Below, piece by piece: positions 38,101 to 50,767 of a stretch of DNA of 64,000 bases (position 1 is the first letter of the stretch; every line of letters begins with the position of its first letter). Under the pieces are notes generated by a model, which was given only the letters and a program-made list of their open reading frames with translations, was not told the DNA's origin and did not search any database. Source of the stretch: Blasia pusilla (lineage: Eukaryota; Marchantiophyta; Marchantiopsida; Blasiales). The stretch is from assembly GCA_050084515.1 (NCBI GenBank), contig CM114271.1, forward strand, positions 42,966,001 to 43,030,000. Reading direction: 5' to 3'. Both the position numbers and the translations under genes were made by a program.

Positions 38101-38159
38101 GGACCATCCTAGGTCAATTGACACAGCTCTTAGGTCCCCTAGTGTTGACTCTTGTGCAC

Positions 38160-40100
38160 TAGATATGACATTTTGTAAGTCCCAAAACTTGCAAATACTA
38201 GTTTGCAAGTCCCCAAACCAAAATCTTGGCCATAAATACCACTCTCCCCTCCAACCCGCTCCATCCTCACTTTTCCTCTTAACTTCTTGAGATCCCTTCC
38301 CTCACTTTGCAACTAGTTTCTTTCTATGGTAGGGCTAAGTCTTGAGACTTTTTTGGGTAGAAAAAAATTTGCTGTTGAAGGACATATAGATGAGTAAAGC
38401 TCTTGATATTACATGTTCTTTTCCCAAAAAATTATTGATTGTAAACTTTTAAAAAAATAAGAAAAACATTCAAATCCATCCTTAAGAAAAATAGTTGGAA
38501 TGAGTCAAATTCCCCCCATAGAAAATTGTTAAAGACCCAAAAATGGGTCCAAACTAAGCCAAAAAATAAACACTTTGTGAGTGTAGAAAACCAATACTTT
38601 GGGAGTCCATTGTGGGTCCAAACCTCTACTTGGACTCACTTATTTGCGACTTAGTTGCAAGTCAATTTTTGCAACCCATTTGTAGCTATGTAGGCTCGCA
38701 ATCACCCACAAAGCTGCGAAAATGTAGTGAGTCCTTTACGAGCACCTTGCAACTATTTTACAATTAAATTGTGACTAGATTGCAAGTGTAAGAAAATGGA
38801 ACTTTTGAGCCAAGTTATTGTCATGATTTGCAAATCCAATTCTTAGATTTGCGAGTCCGAGACTAGCAAAGTTATAAGTTTAGTACGCTTATATTGTGGC
38901 TCTTGAGACTTACAAACTCATTATAAATAAAGTAGTGAGAGTAGAATATGTCTATGGTGAATGGTTTGTGTTTCTCATAACTACCTTGATGTAATCTCAT
39001 CTCTCAAAGGAAAGGGTTTTTAAGTTGAAGGGGCAAGGAATGCAAGAAGAAAGGCTAAGAAAGGGAGAGGGTATTTTTCTTCAACTCATGGGAGAGACAA
39101 ATATAAGACAATGTGTATATTTTTTTTAGAAAATAACTTATGATAAGAACTTCCACCATTGAGCCATGGACAATATTGTCAAGTGACCAAAATGAAACCC
39201 CTTGAAATATGATAATCCTCTTAGCTAACAAGCTAACAAAAACTACTAAGGATTTAGGTGTCAATACAACTCCAATGTGAGTCCATTACCACTACGAGCT
39301 TGTGAGTGCACTTTATGGGACTCCATTACGATTCCATATAGCCATGCAAGTCACCGTTGTTTTGAGAGTCTAGATAACTATCTTGTCATTTTGACTACTC
39401 TGGCTTGCATTGAGATTGCAACTAACTTGTAAAGTGCGACTATAGGGGCTCACATTGGAGTTGGAAGAGACTCACAAATAGCAAGGTCTTTTTTGTGAGT
39501 CCCATAACCAAAACCTTGGCCATAAATTCCACCTTTGACTCTCCTTTTTTGCTTTTTGTCCTAACTTTTTGAGACTCCTCTCTCCTCACTTTGCAATATT
39601 TTCTTGCTATAATGGAGCCAACTCTTGAGTCTTTTTAGTGGGAAGTTTTTTATGTTGATGGTAATTCAGTTCAGTGGAGGTTCATAGTATAACATGGTTT
39701 TTTTCCAATTTTATTGATTCTTAACTATAAGAAATAAAGGAGAAAATTAATCAAAGCCATCCATAAGAAGAAATTGGACGATTCAAATCCTCCTTCAAAA
39801 AAATAAATTTAGAGATAAAAAAATGAGTCCAAACTAAGTGAAAAAGGAACCAAAAAAACTATTTTGCAAGTGCAAAAAACTACTACTTGGACTTGTTTTT
39901 TCACAACTTATTTACGACTATTTTGCAAATCATTTTGTGCAACTACTTAGACTCACAATCAATCATTTTTCAACACTTTGCGACATACTTGAGAGTGTAA
40001 GAAAATAGAAATCTCAGTAGCAAGTTGCAAGTCTAGTACGACTCCTCCGACTTACAAACTAGCTACGAATGTGGTAGTGATATATGATCTAGAAGTTGAG
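38160..40100. repeat. Diverged tandem duplication, about 1.3 kb period
   Basis: Phrases recur in the same order about 1.3 kb apart. 'aaatcttggccataaatacca' at about 38,222 recurs as 'aaaccttggccataaattcca' at about 39,510. 'cttcttgagatcccttccctcactttgcaa' at 38,283 recurs diverged at 39,560. The 'aaaatgggtccaaactaagc' zone at 38,530 recurs at 39,815. No coding frame is shared. The whole stretch is rich in 'ttgcaagt' and 'gcgac' phrases and otherwise gene-free. Confidence 0.6.
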
Positions 40101-40134
40101 CTCTCCAAACCATCAAATTATTAGTCATGAAATA

Positions 40135-40497
40135 TTACAACGAAAGATGTTTTGAGGGAGACACTCTCATGTAGTGTGAGTGCTGACCAAACAACGTGTT
40201 TGTGCGGAGCTTCCAAATGTCAACCAAGAAACTATTCACCACACCGTCTACTTTACCTGATTGGGATCCCCAATAGACATTACTTACCAGTGCAATAGCT
40301 TTGGGCAATGAATCAAGCCTACTGGATGTGTTGAACAATTCTGGTGCTACCAACTTAGCAATATCAGCATATGCTCTGGCTTTGTGAGTTGTGAATTTTG
40401 CGCAGGAGACCAAGTAATGACTAGAGGTTTCATCCCCATCGTCACACAAGGCACAAGTGTTTAGTTGTGTTCCCATCCTGCTTTTCTTATGGTTCAA
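40135..40497 (-). pseudogene. LINE C-terminal region with zinc-finger-like motif
   Basis: CALCDDGDETSSHYLVSCAKF matches the 'C.lC....Et..Hll..C' zinc-binding motif near the C-terminus of plant LINE RT proteins. It is separated from the RT frame by stops. Confidence 0.6.
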
Positions 40498-41257
40498 GGG
40501 GATTGCTCACGTTCTGAACTTGAACTTGAGCCGGGTTCCCAAGTAAGGGGTTCCCCGCAAATAGTTCTTCAGTTCTGCCTTCTCGGGATATAACGTCAAA
40601 AGAGAGAAAGGTCAAACATTTTCATGGCTTCCTCCATGATGTTCTGTTGTGAGCGTTTTCCCATTGCTTTGGTTATGGTATCCTCGAATGCTTTCTCATC
40701 TTGCTCCCATAGTTGAGGCCCTGCTGGGAGTTTGGAAGCTTGCACAAACTCTTGAACCTTTTTCGTCCAAGATTTGGCGTGCTTTACGGGTCTTCTTTGT
40801 GTCCAGGTTTTCCCCATCACCTCTTTAGGATAGCGATGGGAGTCCATTGTCTCTAGCTGCCTCCGCCATTTCAACTTGGCAATGTCATGTCTATCCTCCA
40901 AGGGTTCCACACCTAGTTCTGATCTCACACCAACTCGAGCTGTTCGTGATGAGGTTGACATCATACCCCAAAACGCCTTTAGCTATACAGCTTCAAGCCT
41001 ATCCCTTTGTTTGGTGTTGGCATCCTACACTGCTGCCCGTATTCCAGCAAGGGATGAATGGTATGCAAAATGACATAGCGCTTAACTTTTGATGTGATAT
41101 CCCGGCAGTGTAGGAATCTGGACAGACCGTTCACCTTCTTGTGGCCTTTCTCAATAGTCTTCTTAATGTGTGCATCCCACATGCAATCTTCTAAGAATTC
41201 TATGCCTAGATAGGTGTATGTAGCCACACCAAGAATCTCTTGTTTGCCCCATTACCA

Positions 41258-42817
41258 CTATTGGTCTTGGTCCTCCTCTTTGCCATTGAAAATCATCACA
41301 TCACACTTCAGTACATTTGCCTCCATGCCCCACATATCACACCAGATTTTGGTCAGGGAGATCATCTCTTGGAGTTTCTCTCCTATTTCCTCGAGGCCAC
41401 CAAAGTCATCAACAAACATTAGGGCAACAACAGAGCTGTTGCCCACCCGTATGCCTAGTCCACTATCCTCCATTTCTTCCAATAGGGAATTCACAAAAAT
41501 GTTGAAGAGAGTAGGGGAGAGCGGGCATCCTTGAGCCACTCCTTGCTTGATGTCGAATGACCCACTCTTTTGGCCATTCACCACAACTCTACTCCTTGTG
41601 TTCTGGTACATCTTCTCCACCACCCTCCACATTTTCCCTCTAAGCCTTGCCTTCCACAAGCTATAAGATAGCCCCTCACGCCATATAGTGTCGTATGCCT
41701 TCTTGAGGTCCAAGAAGAAGCAATAGGTATGTTTCCCCTCTTTTTTCCTACCTTGGATAATTTGACTGAAGGTGAAGATGTGATCCATGCATCCTCAGGC
41801 TTGCCGGAAGCCATCCTAGCCTTCCTTGATGACAGAATTCTCCTCGAGGTACATAGAGATCGTATTGTTGAGAATACGGAAAACCAGCTTCCCGACTACA
41901 CTCAGCAATGTAATACCCCTGTAGTTTCCAAGGTCTTCTCGCTCACCCTTCTTGAAGGGGTTCATGATGACTTCCACCCGCCATCTTTGTGGGATGACTT
42001 TTTCCCACCAGACCAGGTTGAAGAGACTCACTAGAGAACGAGCCATAGTAGCATCGCCATACTTCAACAGCTCATTCACAAGCTTATCACCACCGCCTGC
42101 TTTGTGATTCACAAGTTCTTTGATCGCTGCTCCCACCTCAGCCAGGGAGAACCAATTGTTATATGGGTTGCCCATCTCAACCTCATCATCTACCTTCTCC
42201 CGTTGTATCTTAACAAAATCCTCCACCACCCTCTCGAAGTTCTGCTCTTCAAGGGATGTCCGAGCGGGCTTCCTGCCTGAATCCTTGTAATGGTCTTCCA
42301 ACACATGTCGGATCTGTTTAGCCGTGGTCACCATTCCAACATCTTTTCTCTTCAAGGCCTTTTCGTCATTTTTTTCCCTGGCCTTTCTCAATTTCTGCAC
42401 TTCCCTCCATAACTTTTTTTGATTCTCAGTGAAATTCTCATTGATGGATGAGTATGTCGCTTGGTTCAATTTCTTCTTGTGTATGCGCACGAGAAGACGG
42501 GTTTCCTTGCATTGGGCCACATACTCTGCCCATAAGGGTGCATCATCCGTGGCTTTGGCACTTGTTACATACGCTTCCCTTTGTTTGGCAATGGCTGCCT
42601 TGAGTTCCAAGGACCACCATTTGACGACTCTGCCGCATATTATCAATTTCCTGCCGGCAGCAATCTCGGCGGCATCTGTCACTCCACGCTCCCACCATGC
42701 CAACACCATGTCCACATGAATGATCTGATCTTCCAATGTCTGTCGCATCTGATCTTCCAATGTCTGTCGCATCCACTGTGATCTTCCCACTGCGTATGTA
42801 GAGTTCCTCATCCACAA
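41258..42817 (-). pseudogene. LINE reverse transcriptase
   Basis: The frame 41,816-42,817 ends with FKKGEREDLGNYRGITLLSV. The frame 41,258-41,788 carries YCFFLDLKKAYDTIWREGL (catalytic Asp), GVAQGCPLSPTLFNIFVNSL and ALMFVDDFGG. The active site reads FVDD where most plant LINEs have YADD or FADD. Both Asp residues are kept. A stop near 41,800 separates the two frames. Confidence 0.8.
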
Positions 42818-43487
42818 CTATGTAGTCCACAATGGAGCTTTCATTCTCCTTGAAGTTGACCCTAGTCCAAGCTAGGGAACCCCCCTTATGCCTATCATTC
42901 AATGCCATCAGTTGAAGTTCCCTCAACATCATGATCAGCCGTGTGCTATTGCCATTCACTCTCACATCTCCAAACATCCCGATCTCCGCTTGGGAATCGG
43001 TGCCTTGCCCCACCCAGCTATTGAAGTCTCCCAACAAGACTATTTTCCCCTTTGTCTGGAACCCAAGGCAATCAATTTTCACACTATCAAAAGCTGCCTC
43101 TATTACAACAGCAGATTCACTGTTTGTAGGCATGTAAATACACCCAATGTACATATCCCGCGAGTTGCACTCTGCTCGGACTTTGACCCATATGTTGTGT
43201 CCATACTCGAGCCATGTGCTGATGATCTCACACTTGTCCACCATGAAGTCTCTGATGGAGAACCCGACACCCTCCATACCTCTGTTGTTGTCCGCGTGGG
43301 TGCTGCACATCTTTCCAAACCATGCATAGTGTGGTACATGGGGTATCTCCATTAACTTGGTTTCCCAAGTTTCTTGACCACCGCATATATGTATTCGATT
43401 TTTCAGCAAAACTTCAGCAACCTCCATCTTCTTTATTGCATGGGTCAGTCCACAGAAGTTAAAGGTACCCAAACAGAGACTTGTCAC
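42720..43487 (-). pseudogene. LINE apurinic-type endonuclease
   Basis: The frame shows the APE fold motifs in order: GTFNFCGL, GGQETW with the catalytic Glu, CIYMPTN, LLGDFNSWVG with Asp and Asn, SIVDYIVVDEEL, and a terminal SDH. A 24-bp tandem duplication (42,723-42,770) repeats eight residues (ATDIGRSD), so the SD of the last motif occurs twice before SDH. In a working element this enzyme nicks the target to prime reverse transcription. Just after SDH the frame shifts into the RT reading frame. Confidence 0.8.
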
Positions 43488-44626
43488 TAAGTGGGTTGGG
43501 GGTCGGCGGGCATGCTTTTGGTGTAGGTGTGGCTGCTTGCAACATGGAACCTCTTAATATGCAGGCTCTTCATTGCTGGTTCCTTGAAGAGCACTAAAGA
43601 TATTAAGTGTGTACATCACCAACGGTTTTGTGGAGATGGGCCTTTCCTTCAATTTGGAACCACCCTCCACTACCATAGCCCGCCAGTTGTATACACGTCT
43701 TAGTTCTTGAGACACCTGGTTTTTGTGGCAAGCCAAGTATTGGCCTCCTCTGCCCTTGATGGACGCCTTGAAGATACATTGACGACCATTCATCATCCGA
43801 GTAACTACAGCATTAGCCAGGAATTCAAAGCCCAAAGCTGCGCACATGATCTTAAATGAGACGAAGTCTATTGTGGGACGTACACCGAAAATGATCATGT
43901 GGAACCGTTGTCTCCTCCTATAGACTAGATTGAACTCTCTGCCCACATCCAAATTGCAGGGGGCCTTTGATCGTCTCACATAAACATGCCGGTATTCCCC
44001 GCCCAGCTTGGGGATGCTGAACTTTGGTATGCGCCTTTGGCAGGTGAATTGATACTTCTCACAAGCTTGGGAGGACAAAGATATATTGGGCTCAAGGTTG
44101 CTGATTATATGTAGAAGTTTGGCAGACAACTGATTTAGGATATGGGGATAATGTTTAAGCTCCCAGCCCGAGAGTCCAGACAAGGACTCACTGTCCTATT
44201 TGTGCGGAGGGGCTGCCTCCAAGCGGCAAGATGCCCAAAGAGAGCCCGCTTGTTACCCCCAGAGATCATCACTACCTGCAAAGGTGAACAGTCCTGGCAT
44301 TAAGCTGCAAAGGAGGGCCCGTGAATCCAACTTCAAAAGAAGGAGAGGTCTCCATTTCTCCAACTAAGTCAAGTGGACACCTTACTTGTGGCACAACTGC
44401 CACAAGTCATATGGATTACATGACACTAATCCACACCTACCAACCAGGGGAACGACATCGCAAGCTCACTACAAGTTCCAACTACAAAAATGGGCAACTC
44501 GATAGAGAGTATTGCTTTATTGCTTGCACGCGGTTCACTCATTATAAGCTACCCAAGAGCAGTGCTTTGGAACATGTCGTCCCAACATACTAGGCCTGTC
44601 GGGACTTGTAGTTTTGGGGTTTAAAC

Positions 44627-45570
<944 letters not shown>

Positions 45571-46356
45571 TGTTATGCGCATATACATCGCTACGCACTA
45601 TAATAGTTGTCATCGAACACACACAAAAATATGCATAATCCCATGCTAACTCATGGCATCCAAACAACGAGACAAGAACAACCAAAGATTGGATCTTACT
45701 TTACTCCAATAAAGTAAGATCCAATCTCTCTCTACACCATCTCACACCATAGCTCTCAAAGGTGTGCACTCTCTCTCATGTCAAATCAAACCGACTCTCC
45801 TAATGAAAGGCTTGGGTTACACTCACAAGGCAAGGGACCATAGCTCCGCCGCCTTATGCCAAGAGGTTCAACAAAGAAAGAATGAGTTCTCAAGCTCTCT
45901 CTCCATGAGGCATACCTCTCCCCTCTCCCAAGCTCTCTCCATGGTAACCTATGCTCCCAAGTCACCTCCTTGGCTCTTGACCTGATGTAGGAGGTCAAGG
46001 GCCACTTACCAAAAAATAGAAAATCGATCATATACTTAAAATTGTACTCACCTAAAATAGTAAGTTCCTCAATATGGCTCCAAATGAGCCGAAACGAAGG
46101 GGAAACCTGTTCTCTCAGGTTTCCCGGGGCTTCAGCAGGTCATCCTCGACCTACTGAGCTTGTCCTCTGCTATTCACAAAGGCACTCTACTAGATCTCAC
46201 CGATCTATCCTAAGAGACGTGACAACTATCGTGCGCATACACATCGCTACACAATATATATCGCTGTCACCAAACACACACAAAAACACGCACGATCCCA
46301 TGCTAACTCATGACATCCAAACAACGAGACATGAAGTACCAAAATATCTCCAATCG
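45571..46356 (-). repeat. Element A 3' split repeats B1-A2-B2
   Basis: The 125-130 bp B repeat ('caaacaacgagaca', 'catgctaactcatg', 'acacaaaaa', 'gcgcat') occurs at 46,227-46,356 (B1) and 45,571-45,695 (B2). Between them, at 45,700-46,226, lies A2, which matches A1 of element C. A2 holds a short inverted repeat GATTGGATCTTAC / GTAAGATCCAATC around 45,687-45,725. Confidence 0.75.
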
Positions 46357-46533
46357 CCCCCCTAGCTGGTGGTTAGGTCTCTCTAACTCCAGATAGCCAT
46401 CTATCCCTACCTACCATGACATACATCTCTCGGATGCTAAGAGCAAGAAGGTCGGGTGCTCATGTGGCCCATCGTTTGTTGTCTTCTTGTCATCCATGTC
46501 ACAAACACAAGTTGGAATGTAGAACTACCTACT

Positions 46534-47616
46534 CTATGTACATCTGGGACACATCCACCATCCCTGAGGAACCTTAGTGAGAGGTGGCATCAAACATGCC
46601 ATATGCCATCCTCTCGAACATCCATCACAAACTAGCATAGTGGCTGCACCACGGGCGGAACCACACAACATACACCGCAAGCCTGCAGAAACTATTGCTA
46701 AGCTTGGATCAACTGTACCGTCAATGTTTGGAAGATGACATGGCGCATAGTTACGCACATGGTCCTTCCAAACCATACCATCGCGTCCCTCCAATAAGAG
46801 AACATCAGATGGCAAAACCTCACGCACTCTCAAGATGTTGCGCTTTCCAGTCACATCCAACGTCGTGGGTACTGTATGCTGCAAGTAGACATAGTCTCCT
46901 TGATGAAACCTCCGGATAGTAGGTCGATAACCACCTCCCCGAATAGTCGCATACCTCAACGTATCCCGATGTTGCACAATCGCCAAGTTCTCAAACGCCA
47001 TGGGCATCACTCTCCAAAACAACTCAACCCTCTCAGAATATGCTCGTATCCATACATCAGGATCATCAAGGTTCAACACCTTACCACTATCTTGACGAAT
47101 GGCCGCAGGAAATTTTGGCTCATGGCCATAAAGCAACAAGTATGGTGAGAAAGACGCTAAGGATGCCTGCCTGCTGAATCTGTATCCCATCGCCAACCAC
47201 GGCAACTGAAGGTCCCAATCTCCTAGGTGACCTCTCTGCAAGCCATACTTGCGTACTCCTCTCTTCATCGTCTGCACAACCCGCTCCGCTAGTCCATCCG
47301 CCTCAAGATGATCTCGTGAAGTAGTGCGGTGGTTGATCAGTGCCTGATCACACAAGGCCTGAAACTCCCCGCGGAACTCTGTACCCTGGTCTGTCAACAC
47401 CTCAGCTCGCACGCCGTAATGACTCAGCACTCAATCTAGGAAGGCATATGCTACTCCCTCACTCGCTTTGTCAAGCAATGCAACCAACTTTATCCACTTC
47501 AAGAAGTGCTCGACCATTACCAACACATAATGACTATGGCGCTCCGTCAAAGGCAAAGGTCTTGCAAAATCCAGACTCCATCTATAACCGAAACCCATGA
47601 TCGAAAGTGGATGCAA
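46534..47616 (-). pseudogene. Element A integrase (DDE) with C-terminal PHD finger
   Basis: The frame 47,431-47,616 has YRWSLDFARPLP (first catalytic Asp). After one TGA, the frame 46,534-47,430 (298 codons) has AEVLTDQGTEFRGEF (second Asp) and HLEADGLAERVVQTMKRG (Glu). A conserved C-terminal region follows, with RGGGYRPTIRRFHQGDYVYL and VREVLPSDVLLLEGRDG, where gypsy elements have a GPY/F-like module. The protein ends in an intact C4HC3 PHD finger (CMLC, CDGC, WHMAC, MCPRC). Integrase inserts the cDNA and the PHD finger may guide targeting. The HHCC zinc domain lies in the preceding frame (HEELGHFG and ATCMV), across a frameshift at about 47,600. Confidence 0.85.
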
Positions 47617-49430
47617 CTGTGGAGTTGGAGCATTGAACGATGCTCGAACTCACCATGCATGTGGCAACAAACTGTTGAACGTCAGTCTGCATGCCTTGCC
47701 ACCAATACTGAATCTGGAGCAAGCTATATATCCGCTTCACTCCAAAATGACCCAACTCCTCATGGGCATGACGCACCAAAGGTGCTCTCTGCAAAGGATG
47801 AGGCACTACACGCAGTCTACCATCCTCCCACACTCGCAACACATGTGTGCCCTCCCACCGAAACCGTCTGGCTTGCTGTAGGATCCGATCCCGCTCTCTA
47901 GCATCCACTGTGCTCGCGACCCTGCCAGTACGCACGTACTCCAAGACCACTCTATCGTCATGAATGTCTCGGCCACCTATCGTCTCCTCACCGGCCTTCG
48001 GATCTAAGGACTCTCCATCAGACCTCGCCATCAAAGTCTCAGCAATCTGGCTCTCCATAGCCAACAAGCCCAAATAGGTTGACGCATGCCATCCTGACAC
48101 CAACTCCTCATCACTCTCACCATGCCAACGAGCTCCAGTGGCATCTCGCTGACTCGGGCATGGGTTACGGCTCAAACCATCTGCATCTTGGTTGAGCGTC
48201 CCAGGTCTATGCACCACTTGGAAGTCATACTCCTGCAACAAAAGAGCCCACCTCGCAAGCTTCCGTGTAAGCTTGTCGGACTCCATCAACCACTTAAGTG
48301 GCTGATGATCAATAATGATGGTAAAGGGATTGCCGAATAGATAACATCTAAAATATGCAACAGCCCACACTGTAGCCAAGCACTCACCCTCATACGAGCT
48401 ATAATTTGCCTCTGTAGCATTGTTCGGGCGACTAGCATAACCCACCAGGAACTCTCTACCATCATCATCATGTTGGGTGAGCACCGCTCCAAGCCCCAAC
48501 ATGCTCCAATCTGTGTGCAACTGGAAAGGACGCCCCCTGATCAGTCTCCTCAAGATGGGCGTGGACATCAATTTTTCCTTGAGCAGATGAAATGCTCGCT
48601 CTTGCTCATCCCCCCAGTGCCACTCATGATCCACCTTGGTTAGCAAGGTTAGTGGCTTCGCAATCAAACTGAATCTCTTGACGTACCGCCAATAGAAGTT
48701 TGCCAATCCCATGAATGCACGAACGCGGCTCACATCTGTAGGGCGTGGAATGCGTGAAATAGCCTCTATCTTTGTCTTTTGAACACCAAGGCTACCTAGG
48801 TATATCGTATGACCCAAGTACTCAATCTGGTCGTAGAAGAACTTACACTTGCTTGGATGTAGCTTCAGCCCATGTAACTGCAATCGTCGAAACATCTCCT
48901 CTAGATGTCGCTCATGCTCTTCAACCGTGGCACTAAAGACTACGATGTCATCAATATAATACCTAGCAAAATCCAGACCTACCAAGATCCTATCCATGAC
49001 CCTCTAAAACTCATCCGGGGCATACTTTAACCCAAATAGTAAGAACTGCCATTGGTACAAAAAATCCTTCCCGTGAGGATCGATGCCCAAAATATCGTCT
49101 TTTGCCTGTCCTCCAATCTGATAGGCAGCTGATGGTATCCGGCTCCCAAATCCAATGAACTAAAGACCTTTGCGTGACCAATTGCATCAAAGATCTCCTC
49201 AGGAGTGGGCATGGCATATCTATCAAACTTCATCTACCGATTGATAGGCCGATAATCCCCACACATCCTTCTTGGCAGGCATGACAGGGGCAAATGCATA
49301 CTCCCCATGCGACATCTCCACTAGTCCTGTTCCAACCAAGTCTTGGCTCCTACTCTAAATCACAGCCCTCTCCATATCACTCTATCTGTAGGGTCGTCAG
49401 AAGATCGGCGTATCACTCGACAACTCAATG
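47582..49430 (-). pseudogene. Element A reverse transcriptase-RNase H
   Basis: The N-terminal RT block lies at 49,011-49,430: SSDTPIFRRPYR, YAFAPVMPAKKD, DRYAMPTPEEIFDAIG, and VFSSLDLGAGYHQLPI with the first catalytic Asp. A stop near 49,010 interrupts it. The frame 47,582-48,997 (471 codons) continues with RYYIDDIVVFS (active-site YIDD), then GLANFYWRYVKRFS. RNase H follows: LHTDWSMLGLGAVLTQHDDD, YSSYEGECLATVWAV and FTIIIDHQPLKWLMESDKL, with Asp, Glu and Asp present. The region ends with HEELGHFGVKRIYSLL, the integrase zinc domain. The domain order and RT motifs are Ty3/gypsy-type. Confidence 0.9.
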
Positions 49431-49899
49431 CGGATCCCTGGTCCTTTCAGAGTACCCAAATCTTCCATGCTAAATGCAAAGCAACTCCTCTAACTCCTAA
49501 GGAACTGATGTATCCGGCGCCGCTCTTCTCCTCTCAACTTAGGGCCCATATATGGCTCCCAAGTCTCCATTGTGACTACGGTAGGACTCTCCAGCACTAG
49601 TATCGATGGTTGCTATGGTGCAACCTCGTCTCAAACACCAACACTTGGCCGCTCTCCTACAACCAACTGCAAACTCTGATCTCCTCCACACGCAATGCCT
49701 AGAACCACCCTCGATGTTGTGGCTATCATCTCCTGGCGTACCCGCAAAACATCCCAAGAAGTCCAAGGATGTCTCTCCCGATCTCCCCTAGTGTGTCGAT
49801 CTCCTCGGGTCTCGCCCCCAACCACTGCCTCCACCATCTCGGTAGGCATGGGGCTCACCAACGCAACCGATGTGATCTGTCGCGATCTCATCTGACGCT

Positions 49900-50767
49900 G
49901 CTCAGCCACTCCCAAGCTGAAGATCCATGTCAAGCAATTCAAGTCCATCGCCTGACCTAAGACATGGCGTCGTGATGCCTGTGACATTGACCGTACTTCC
50001 GTCACGCCTAAGGGAAATCCATCGCCCGCTCTCTCTCATTGGCGTTGGGCTCCACCAACCTTTGAACCTGGTCATCCCAAACCAAGCCAGGACCGGCCTC
50101 CTTGTATGCATAAGAAGCGGGAAAACTCACAAATGTGGGAAAGGCTACTCGCGGTCGGCCTACCTTATTGACCGTACTCAATGGCGTTCGATCATCGTGC
50201 CTCACTGCCTGTAATCGACGACCTGGATCTAGAATGGAATCCACTAACAAGTGGGAGGGGCGCTCCACTCTTGCATACGCCCTGCGCAACACCTCGTGTG
50301 GTACCATGTTGGTCCACCATAGACGCGGGCGATGTGTTGGAGAAACCACACTCGCTGCATCCAAAACTAATGTTGGGCCTATCCAGGCACGCACATGATG
50401 TGCACTTGTTACCACCTCGAATGGCCCAAGATTGGTACATTCTCCAAAATGTAACCTGGAGAACGAGACTGATGCTCATGCAAATATCTCAAGACCCTCA
50501 ACATCTCCCAAAACAACGTGGATCGAGTGTCAGCGAACCCGATGCCTCGTCCAGCACTCGATTGACCCTGACATGGCCAACGTGCAATGACCAAATCAAT
50601 GGTCCCTACCCGCTCCAAGTCCTGCGCCCTGTGCAACGAAATATCCCTCGGTAGGGAACTCTGGTACCCCTGTGCCGTGGACGTAGACAACAAGTTGGGA
50701 AAACGTAGGTGTAACTGCGCCACATGTCGTTGTGAGATGTGCCTTGCAACATCATCACTCTCCCCCT
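49900..50767 (-). pseudogene. Element A C5-cytosine DNA methyltransferase, N-truncated
   Basis: Frames on the minus strand give DLVIARWPCQGQSSAGRG (motif IV with the catalytic Pro-Cys), GYILENVPILG (motif VI), SPTHRPRLWWTN (motif VIII), a target-recognition region, VEPNANERERAMDF (motif IX-like) and SRRHVLGQAMDLN (motif X). Motif I (SAM binding) is lost at the 5' truncation. Frameshifts separate IV-VI (50,409-50,723), VIII-IX (50,008-50,415) and X (49,631-50,005). The linear order IV-VI-VIII-IX-X and the 'RLFWEMLRVL'-type spacing after PC suggest the DNMT3 family rather than the circularly permuted DRM plant family. Confidence 0.8.

Larger units (their letters stand above)
40135..44183 (-). 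mobile_element. APE-type LINE retrotransposon, near full length but broken
   Basis: Minus-strand frames give the order of a plant L1-like element. An upstream frame lies at 43,554-44,183 (function unknown). The endonuclease is at about 42,740-43,487, RT from 42,730 to about 41,230, and a C-terminal zinc-finger region at 40,135-40,497 (CALCDDGDETSSHYLVSC). Stops and frameshifts near 43,550, 42,750, 41,800, 41,240, 40,970 and 40,500 divide it. No clear poly-A tail or target duplication was found. A long (AG)n tract sits about 450 bp beyond its 5' side. Confidence 0.8.
45571..50767 (-). mobile_element. Element A: DNMT-bearing Ty3/gypsy-like retrotransposon, 5'-truncated
   Basis: Minus-strand order from 50,767 down: methyltransferase lacking motif I (50,767 to about 49,900), linker, RT (about 49,430 to 48,700), RNase H (about 48,550 to 48,150), integrase (about 47,830 to 46,700), PHD finger (about 46,670 to 46,534), purine-rich tract (CTAGGGGGGCG at about 46,352-46,362), then repeats B1, A2 and B2 ending GCATAACA at 45,571. 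Gag, protease, leader and repeat A1 are absent, lost by truncation at about 50,767. The frame is broken in several places, but long stretches stay open, for example 471 codons at 47,582-48,997. Confidence 0.85.
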
